Source: Alternaria dauci (taxonomy: Eukaryota; Ascomycota; Dothideomycetes; Pleosporales; Pleosporaceae). Taken from it: a stretch of 64,000 bases of DNA. The notes beneath the pieces were generated by a model. That model saw only the letters and a program-made list of their open reading frames with translations. It made no database searches and was not told the origin of the DNA. Positions 56,338 through 64,000 of the stretch are shown here, piece after piece (the stretch's first letter is position 1; every line of letters starts with the position of its first letter). Position numbers and translations under genes: made by a program. Location: positions 1,364,001 through 1,428,000 of the forward strand of contig NC_091279.1 in NCBI RefSeq assembly GCF_042100115.1, given 5' to 3'.

Positions 56338-57740
56338 ATGAAGAGTCTTCGGAGTAAAGGTGAGCTCTTGTGACACTTTCTGCGTGGTTTATGGCCGATT
56401 GCAACTCCCGCCCTCGCACACCAACTACAAACGATCAGTGCTAACGAAAACGCAGCCTCGCACTTCTTTCGAGACAGCCCAAGTCGTGATGAGAAGGCCG
56501 CTATCACAGACAGCTCGGACGTCGACTTTGACGCTGGGATCCAAGAAGCTGGTATGAAGAAGCGTGGGTATTCATCTGCGTATAGGCGCAGGCATGTAAC
56601 TAACTCAAACTCGTAGCATCACGGTTCCTTGGGCGCAAGAACGACAAGCCACTGCCCATTTCGCCGTCGGAATCCTCGTCACCTACGCTACTTGCTCTGG
56701 TCTCTGACCGCGTGACTGCAACAGAACCGGGCGATAGCTTCGATAACTTGCCTGACTACGATGATGACAATGAGGAAAACATACTTGTACCTGTATCAAC
56801 TTCGCTAACCCTCTCGGCTCCGTCTGAGCATGACCATATCAATGGTGGATCTGGCTTGCTTAAACTAAAGTCCCGCCCCAGCTTCGCGTTGCTGAAGGAC
56901 AAAGGTAGGTCACTTAGTACCTGTGCAATAGGCTCAATGTTGACGCAAATTCTAGGCTCGCGCCTCTTCGGAGGCAGGAAGAATAGTAGCCCTACACAGT
57001 CATCACAGTTTCCGCCAGTCCCACAGATTCTGGGAAGCGTGTCACTCACCAAGCCACGTCGTCCTGTCCTTACACCTTTAGCCGTAGCTCGCGGATCCCG
57101 CATATCTCTTACCAAGGGTCAAGGCCGCAGCATCTCCATTTCGCGCCCACAACTCATGGCACAGCTCTGCAGCCCTCCCATCTTAGAGAACCCTATCACG
57201 GTACCTTTCGAGAAGCGCACCGGTCCGCCACCTATTCGTCCTCCTCGCCCCGATAGTCTCGACGACGAGACGTTGGCCTTTATGCGCGAGAGCGGTACCC
57301 GTATGGTCCTCCCGTCTAGCAACCGTGCTAGCGCAAGCACAGCGACGGTCTCCACATCCCGTAGTCAAGCCAGTTCAATCGAAGCGCGTCTTGGCTTTCC
57401 TTCTGGTTGCGGTACTGCTCCACGCAGCTGCTCCCTCGAGTCTCCCCTCGCGGCGCGCTTCATGTTAGATCCCAATCGGTGTCTTCCCGTCCGCGACAGC
57501 AGTGGTAGCGTAGGATACAGTCGCTTCAGCGAGTATGTTCGACACCGACACGACGGTATGCGTGCGCCGGATGGTGTCGATGCAGAGGATCGTGAGATTG
57601 GACCTATCGAGCAGTATGATGTAAGCAAGGAAGGTGACTGGATGCTTGAGAAGCGGATTAGTTATGGGCGCGACGGGAATGGGGGCGGTATGTTGTTTCG
57701 CGACAGGTGGGGTGGCTTCCACTTTGTCGCTGATATCTGA
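56338..57740 (+). CDS. Hypothetical Ser-rich protein, 413 aa
   Basis: A 413-residue protein of unknown function from three exons: a 22-base first exon 56338-56359 (MKSLRSK), 56456-56551, and 56617-57740. Donors are GTGAGC and GTATGA, and the branch point CTAAC precedes the first acceptor, which supports this start. Much of the protein is Ser/Pro/Arg-rich and disordered. An acidic block (DNLPDYDDDNEENI) lies near residue 80. The only ordered part is the last 60 residues: a segment ending EYVRHRHDGM, then EGDWMLEKRISYGRDGNG and LFRDRWGGFHFVADI. This tail looks conserved-like and could be the functional part. I do not recognise it. Confidence 0.6.
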
Positions 57741-58552
57741 GGTCGATATAGCGGAGTCTCGAGTGGCTGCAAGGGCCCGACATAGGAGGGTAGTAATGGT
57801 GGAGGCATGTCGTTGTTTCGATATGAGAAACATGCAAAACTGCTCCATGTCGTATGAAGAAGTAGTCTGCTCTTCACATAGAGACTGAAACAATCAGGGC
57901 AGCGAGAATTGATGAATACATGATCGACGTCTTTCTCAGGAATAGCTGTGCCTCATTTCTATCACTCGTACGCTGCAGCCACTCACTAGACAAGCATGGG
58001 TGGTTTGTGTCCATCTCCCTCTTACCTGGAACCACTAGGACATGAATGAGTATCCAGGATTAAACTCCCCGCGTCTGATCCTCTCAGTTGTCCTCATTTA
58101 CTCCAAACTGGTCTCAGCACTTTACCTTCACCCACTTCTGACGCTAATCGCTGGGATACTTCAACCTCCATCATCAGCTTTCCCTTTCTCGAGCCTACTC
58201 ACAACGCCAGTTCGCTGTGGGGTCTCCAATGCAATGCGCGTAAGGCTCGCCTCTTGGGGAGGGCAATACCAGAGACCATGGCAGAATACAGGTTCAAGTA
58301 CCATGTATGGAGGAGACATCAGACAGGGAGCACGGCAAATGGGAATAAAACTGGATCAACAGGAAGTATGCGCCAGTATGAGACAGCGAAGGATCCCTCC
58401 AAAGCCAGTACGAAATGTGGGTGAAGTCAACACTCAATTGTTGATTGATTAAGGAATAGTAGTATGAGTAATATCATTAAAGGAGGGGAAACTATACAAC
58501 TTCCCCCCATACTTATGCAGTAATGTCTAGCAGAGCCCTAAGACACCCATAC
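57741..58552. other. Convergent intergenic region
   Basis: About 810 bases between the hypothetical gene and the trehalose phosphorylase 3' end. A plus-strand frame of 136 codons (58042-58452) starts with a hydrophobic stretch but has no recognisable family and sits in a convergent 3' region; it is not accepted as a gene. Confidence 0.45.
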
Positions 58553-60841
58553 TCAGTTACTCGTCAGGTTCACGTCGCGAACCAGGGCATCTTCGTCCTT
58601 CCGGTATGGGATACCCGCCTTCTGTCTCGCCATATCGTTGATCCACTGACCATTAGGCGCGACATGCTCACCCTTGGAGAGCTCGTCCGCCAGATAAAGC
58701 CACGACAGTGCATTTCCCACGGTGCTCACTTCATCGCTAACGTGCTTGCTCGCGTACTCTGACATGGTCGAGTGAAGTTCCGAGTCGGTGAACAGATCAT
58801 ACAAGTGCTTTGCAACAGCGTCGTGATCACCGGGCTTAACCAGGAAGCCAGACTTTCCATCTTGAACTTGCAGGGGGATACCGCCAGCGAGAGTCGCGAT
58901 GATGGGAGTGCCTTTGTGGAGCGCTTCGCTGACCTTGACTTCAAAGCCTTCGCGGGTGGAGAGCTGAAGGGCGACGTGGGCACAGGACATGAGTGCGTTT
59001 AGCATTTGATCTGATGGGCCGATGCGCATGATGATGACATCGTCCTTGAACTCGTTGTAGACCCCGTTGAGAGCAGTCTCGGTTTCCTTGAAGATTCTGG
59101 TGGCATCAGGATCATCGACGGCGCCATGTCCAGCTATTACGAGCTGCGGAATATCGGCAAGAGGAGTGTCTTTCATGTAGTTCTTGCGTAAACGGGCGTA
59201 TGACGCGAGAACGTCAGGTATGCCCTTCGCCGGGTCGAAGCGAGCGATCTGAACAATATACTTGCGGTCTGGATGGGCCAGTTGACGCATGCCAGCTGCA
59301 AAGCACTGAACCTTGAGCTCATGGAGGTAGTACTGCTCGTCCCAAGGGTGCATGTGCTTGTTCAAGCCGTCTAGCCAATCCGTAGTTGCGGGCAGGTAGC
59401 CCACTTTCTCAGGAGTGACAGTCTTGGGTACGAATGCTCGAACAGGGTGACTGACGAAGACGTCACAGTCTTTGACGTGGTTCCAGATCCAATTCCACAC
59501 CTCGGATGTAGCGGTTCCTTCTTGATCAGCCAAGTCGGCTCGAACCTGGATATGACTGCGGAAGATGACTGGGCGGCTACGACCAAGTCAGTACACAGCA
59601 AAGACGACTAAGATCTGACAGAAAACTAACCTAGGATCTTTCTCCTTGGCAATCTTGACAAGAGTCGGCATTTGAGGATCGTCAACAATAATCACATCGG
59701 CGCCGCCCTTCTCGCGAGCCGAAAGAGGGCCACCAAACTCAACCCAATGGCACTTTTCGGTTTCTTCAACCACCCAAGCATCGAGCTCAGCGATCTTGTC
59801 GCGGGTAAGTCGCTCACCGGCCGTTGCGACACCTTGGAGGATGTTGTGGTTGTCTTTGGTAATCCTGAAGATGTTGGTCTTTCCATATGGAACGTACCAT
59901 TTACAGTCTATGCCGAGAAGACGAAGATATCTCATCAGGGCATGCCTCATCAGAGCCACGCCTCCGCCCTGAGCTGTGCTGTTGAAGAACGCGATTTTGG
60001 TCCTTTTGTGCTTTAGCGAGTTGGCGTAATGCATAGTTGCAGCCCCTGTAGTATCTGTCCTGATTGTGGAGTCGTAGCTTTCACGCTCGGCTATGCGTAC
60101 TCGGCCGTCAAGATCAACCAAGACTTGGCGGCGGTGGCCCATCTGAACAGGCAATTCGCCCTTTACGTTGAATTGCTTTACTGTCTTCCTCGCCATACGC
60201 TCGGCTTCTTGATCAAGAGGGATCGATGGCTCGTCCTTGTCCTTCGGGTCGGCCGGGAAGATGAATGGTATGATGTCTAGTTCGGTCCACAGGCGGACTG
60301 CAAGATGGGGACTTAGGGTAGCGAGTTGGGTCGTCAGAGTAGCACCCATAGGCTTGGACAGATTCTTCTCTCGATAGTTGCTGAGAAACTCAATGAAGGC
60401 TTTGGCTAGAGTTTCAGAAACGTCTCCCACAGACATTGGTGTGGATACTCCGGATCCAACGCGGGACGATTCATTCGATGAGTTGCCGTCAGCTGCACTT
60501 CTGCCCGGCTCAAGGGATTGGCTTTCGCAGTTGATGGTATAGGTTCCATCGTGCAAAGCAATGCAATAGCGCAAGTCTCCATCGTCTGACTGGGCGACAG
60601 CAAGACCTGCGTAGAGAGGCTGCCAATTCCACATATTAGCGGATAATCTTTAAAATGTGGATTTAATGGTACGGACCTCGACGGCGGCCGCAAGAGTTCC
60701 CTTTTGTTCCTTGAGTTTGTGGAGCGCGTCCGAGGATTTGAAAGAGGTGATGCTGAGTTGACGTCGCTCGTACGTTGACGACTGACGTCGGTGCACATAT
60801 GTGGGCCGCTGCTCGGCAGTACTGTCACCCTGAAGCGACAT
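58553..60841 (-). CDS. Trehalose phosphorylase/synthase, GT4 (ccg-9 type)
   Basis: A 725-residue enzyme of the fungal GT4 trehalose phosphorylase group, which makes or breaks trehalose using glucose and glucose-1-phosphate; Neurospora ccg-9 is a clock-controlled member. Three exons: 60841-60677, 60619-59631 and 59576-58553. The N-terminal Rossmann half has KIAFFNSTAQGGGVALMRHA, VDDPQMPTLVKIAKEKDP and, across the second intron, PSRPVIFRSHIQVRADL. The C-terminal half holds YIVQIARFDPAKGIPDVL and the donor-binding E-x7-E motif EGFEVKVSEAL, then GGIPLQVQDGKSGFLVKPGD. No signal peptide is present, so the enzyme is cytosolic. The first donor is the weak GTCCGT; it is chosen because it keeps frame with a GCTAAT branch point and CAG acceptor, and remains the least certain junction. 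The gene diverges from TUP1. Confidence 0.88.
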
Positions 60842-62648
60842 GGTGAACACTACTAGTGTTGAAGTTGGTTCTGTCAGAAGATGGAGCCGGAAGCTTGAGG
60901 TAGCGATTAGTTAACTGATAGCAAGTAGCAACCGATGGCAATCTTTGATGATAGCGAAGAATGCTCTGGATTGGAATGTAACTACGGGTGGGTGCAGCGC
61001 TTTTATGGTGAGCCTGGGCAATAGCCTGTGACTGCCCCGGACATTGAAGCAGCCACGGCGATTGCGAGCATGCTAAGTGCAGCATGAGCATCACACCAGG
61101 AAGCAGTGGCGATTGCTGGTAGCCAGTAGACCGTAGGCCAGTACGGGCTGTCGGATCGCGCATTGAAGAGGATACGCAGCGTCGGCCGCCGGAGACGGTG
61201 ACTGGAAAGATAGGGATCACAGGATGCGCTCATCGTGGCGACCAGCAGACAATAAGATAGACACGGGAGGATGGGGTGACGCGACGATAGCCTTGACTGC
61301 GGGACGAGATCTGGTGAGGTGAGCATTCCGAGATGGCTTCCAAGCCTAAGCCACGGCGCTAGGCACTTTCACGGGTGACTACGAATAAGAAAGAGCGACA
61401 GCGACACATTTCTTGAGCTTGTCACGGCACAGCGACGAGGACGACCATATTGCGGGATCTGCTGCGTTGATCTCGATGCAGTGGAAGAGCGTGTCCTTTG
61501 ACATGAACGAGTTTTCCGTGGCTGTCTTGGACGAATCAGACGCGATACCGCCGGCAGCACGGGGCGCTCGAGGGGCCGCGTGCCATGAATTTGGCTAGAT
61601 ATAGATATAATTCAGCCGCCAAACGCGTCGTGTAACCATCGTGATTACACGTGAGCCAGCACCGCAGATAGAGCGGATACGGGAGACAGCGTTGTTCAAC
61701 GTGAAGGGGGGTGATACGGATATAAGGTGTGATGCGGCACTGAGAGCGAGGAACTAGTTCTGGGCTCCAAGCATTTGCACAATCCCGGCCGCCATGACAC
61801 ACTGGACCATGTATGCAAAGTCGATCTTCCAAGGACGCTTACAAGTAGAACAGACGGGCGACTAGCTGAAGCACGTCGTGGGGGTGGCAAGTTGCTGTGG
61901 AACAAAGTCGTCTGCGTCGATATCAGTACAACTGGGGGTGCTGATGTAAGGTGACAAAACCGATTGTACCCAAACAGGACAAACACGTGTGATATGCAGC
62001 TTGGCCCGATGCCCTCTAGCGTGGCGGGAACGGCAGCGTTAGCGCGAGCAAGGGTCCGTCATGATGGGGTGGAGCGGAGCGGCTGACAGGAATGGGGGAA
62101 GAGATGCGGTCGAGGCCCTGGAACGAGGGGATTGGGATGTGAGGAGGAACAGTGCCATGGGCGCGTGTCCCAATGCTGCAAGTGGTGCGAAATGTTGCCG
62201 TGGCTGAAGAGCAGCTCGGCGCAGAGTCCCAATGCTGATGTTTCCCGCCCGCCGGATTTGAAACGCTGCTTCCTCCGTGCAAGCCAAGCAAAAGCACCAA
62301 CCACAGACCCACCCATCGTGCGCTCAAACCTCAGCGATCTCACAGCCACCACACCAACTGCAACTCGTCTGCATCGTCTGCATCGTCTGCGTCCCTATCT
62401 GCCTTCTTTGACCATCCATCATCCGATACCCGTCGCGCCCACCACAGGGCCGGCCCCGTCAACGTGCACCACTGCTAGATAGCGCGTCTTCGCTGTGCGA
62501 CAACAGCCTTGCGACCACGAGGCATCCACACGGCTCCGTCGCATACCGCGCCCTGCTGTTCGCGTCTGAGTAGCGCACGACGCGAAGCACATCGACCGCT
62601 CATCTTCGTACCGTCCTCGACGAGCACGAGCGCGCGTCAACTGCCAGC
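60842..62648. promoter_or_regulatory. Long divergent promoter of trehalose phosphorylase and TUP1
   Basis: A 1.8 kb region between two divergent genes with no coding signal. Three stress-response-element cores (AGGGG) are seen on the plus strand at 61571-61575, 61705-61709 and 62126-62130. In yeast such elements drive trehalose genes under stress; chance alone could give this number, so the regulatory reading is an inference. The proximal TUP1 leader (62290-62648) is pyrimidine-rich and long, as common for regulators. Confidence 0.4.
62366..62392. repeat. Three tandem copies of a 9-base unit
   Basis: The unit cgtctgcat occurs in direct succession, ending in a slightly changed copy (cgtctgcgt). 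It lies in the TUP1 leader. It is a short minisatellite with no evident function. Confidence 0.7.
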
Positions 62649-64000
62649 ATGAACCATTACCCTCCCCGTGTCATGGGAGGCCCCCAAGCTGGCCCGGCCC
62701 AGCGCCTCAATGAGCTGCTCGACAACATCAAGACCGAGTTTGAAGCCGAGTCGCAGCGTAGCGTCGATGCCGAAAGCCAGAGTGAGTCTCGTCCATGCCA
62801 CGCACCCGCGCGCTGAGGCTGCCGCGTTGCAAGACGGAAGCGTCTCTAGAGCAAACTTGCTGCGCATGTCCTTTGGTGCATCCTGTCGCGAAAAGCTCGA
62901 CTTGTTGCTATGAGCAGCTGCTGACTGCGTCCTCCAGTTACCCGCCACATTCAGGAGATTGAGTTGATTCGCGGCAAGGTCTACTCACTCGAGCAATCAC
63001 ACAACCAGATGAAAGCAAAGTGAGCCCTCCTCTACTCACCGCTTAGGAAGACTGCTGCGGTGCTTTGCATGCTGACCTGCACTCTAGATACGAGGAACGC
63101 ATCGCCCAGCTGGAGCGCGAACTCGAAGCCCGCGGCGGCCCCAGCCAGAGCTCGCAGCACCACGGCCCCTCGCAGCCTCAGCCCCCTCAGATCGGCCACG
63201 GACCTAGTAACCTGTTCGGCGGCATAATGGCAGGCAGTGCGGCGCAAGGTGGCCCGGGACTGGCACCTCCCCCACAGGAGCCGCCCCAGGGCCATGGCAT
63301 GCCACCACAACTAGGAGGTCCCCAAGGCCCGCCCGGACTCAACCCTGCTCCTGGCCCACCACAGCACTTTGGTGGCTACCAGCAGGGCCCATCTGTGAAT
63401 GGTCCGTTTTCAACGACTGCTTGTTCTCAACTCCATCTTGGCTAACATGTCGCAGGTTATGGTCAGCCTCCACAGCCCACTGCCTCTCCTGGTGCTAAGC
63501 GTCCAGGTCCTGCTCGCGGTCCCCCCAATGGCCCTCCCAACCCCGCGACTCCTCAGCAGAACAACCCTGCTCCCTATCCTGGATCGCCTCAAGTCCCGCG
63601 ACCAACTCCTCCCCCCAACCATCATCAGCCGCCGAATGCTTTGATGGCGCCCAACCACATTCCTCTCAGCCAGAGCAACGTGCTGGCTGACCTAGACATT
63701 GAGCAGTTGCCGGAGAACCTGAAGAAGGAGGGCAGCGATTGGTTCGCCGTCTTCAACCCTCGCTCCAGGCGAGTGCTTGATGTCGACTTGATCCATAACC
63801 TGCCGCACCAGAGTGTCGTCTGCTGCGTACGCTTCAGCTTGGACGGTAGGTGGGTTGCGACAGGTTGCAACCGCTCAGCCCAGATTTTCGATGTCGAGAC
63901 TGGTAACCCTGTCGCGCATCTTCAGGACGGAAGCCTGCCCGAGGACGGTGATCTGTACATCAGGAGCGTCTGCTTCAGTCCCAACGGACAATACCTCGCG
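62649..64000 (+). CDS. TUP1: General transcriptional repressor Tup1/RcoA, 3' end outside the window
   Basis: The N-terminal part of the Groucho/TLE-like corepressor, which with Ssn6/Cyc8 represses glucose-, stress- and development-regulated genes. Exons: 62649-62781, 62938-63019, 63088-63401 and 63456 to the edge. The Tup1 tetramerisation helix is clear: QRLNELLDNIKTEFEAES, ITRHIQEIELIRGKVYSLEQ and YEERIAQLERELEARGG. A Pro/Gln/Gly-rich linker follows, then the conserved block before the propeller (NVLADLDIEQLPENLKKEG, DWFAVFNPRSRRVLDVDL) and the first WD40 repeats (SVVCCVRFSLDGRWVATGCN; IRSVCFSPNGQYLA). The coding frame is open at position 64000; about half to two thirds of the protein should lie beyond. 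The third intron uses the weak donor GTCCGT. Confidence 0.95.

Noticed and set aside
56076..56507. Minus-strand frame of 143 codons
   Set aside because: It overlaps the first two exons of the hypothetical plus-strand gene and lacks ordered segments; the plus-strand splice sites are stronger.
58042..58452. Plus-strand frame of 136 codons with a hydrophobic start
   Set aside because: It lies in a convergent 3' region, has no family resemblance and its second half is compositionally odd.

Overview
The window is nuclear chromosomal DNA of a filamentous ascomycete (Pezizomycotina). I infer a Dothideomycete, probably Pleosporales, from gene density, protein character and a 2EXR-like remnant, but this is not proven. 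Supporting signs: genes lie singly on both strands; most are split by short introns of about 45-115 bases with GTAAGT/GTATGT/GTGAGT donors and CTAAC-type branch points; many products are orthologues of well-known yeast or Aspergillus/Neurospora proteins. I found no transposon, CRISPR array, rRNA or convincing tRNA.

Layout. 1-7 kb: a partial unrecognised gene at the left edge, then a divergent pair made of a sugar/lactose-permease-like MFS transporter (minus) and a 1036-residue LacZ-type GH2 beta-galactosidase (plus), laid out like the yeast LAC12-LAC4 pair. 7-19 kb: hypothetical genes, an MFSD1-like transporter and the Sec72 TPR subunit of the ER translocon. 20-25 kb: a very large gene (1598 aa) joining a von Willebrand A domain, a U-box and a complete E2 ubiquitin-conjugating domain; this is the most unusual gene here. 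25-31.5 kb: a coiled-coil protein, a mitochondrial FLX1-type carrier and a copper amine oxidase. 31.5-35.3 kb: a gene-poor stretch with a decayed 2EXR-like fragment. 35-46 kb: a secreted GH5 glucanase, an RFX transcription factor, YOP1, RVS161 and mitochondrial Trp-tRNA synthetase. 46-57 kb: CDC34 E2, an ALR/MNR2-type Mg transporter, SPC1 signal peptidase subunit, RBX1, a PNRC-motif protein and a hypothetical gene. 58-64 kb: a GT4 trehalose phosphorylase (ccg-9 type) diverging from TUP1/rcoA, which runs off the right edge.

Functional links. The transporter and beta-galactosidase make a lactose/galactoside uptake-and-hydrolysis unit. CDC34 and RBX1 are partner subunits of SCF ubiquitin ligases and lie about 5 kb apart. 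SEC72, SPC1 and YOP1 all act at the ER. TUP1 and the CRT1-like RFX factor are known to cooperate in yeast repression. Exon boundaries were derived by hand by joining consensus splice sites so that frame and family similarity are kept; they are predictions without transcript support.
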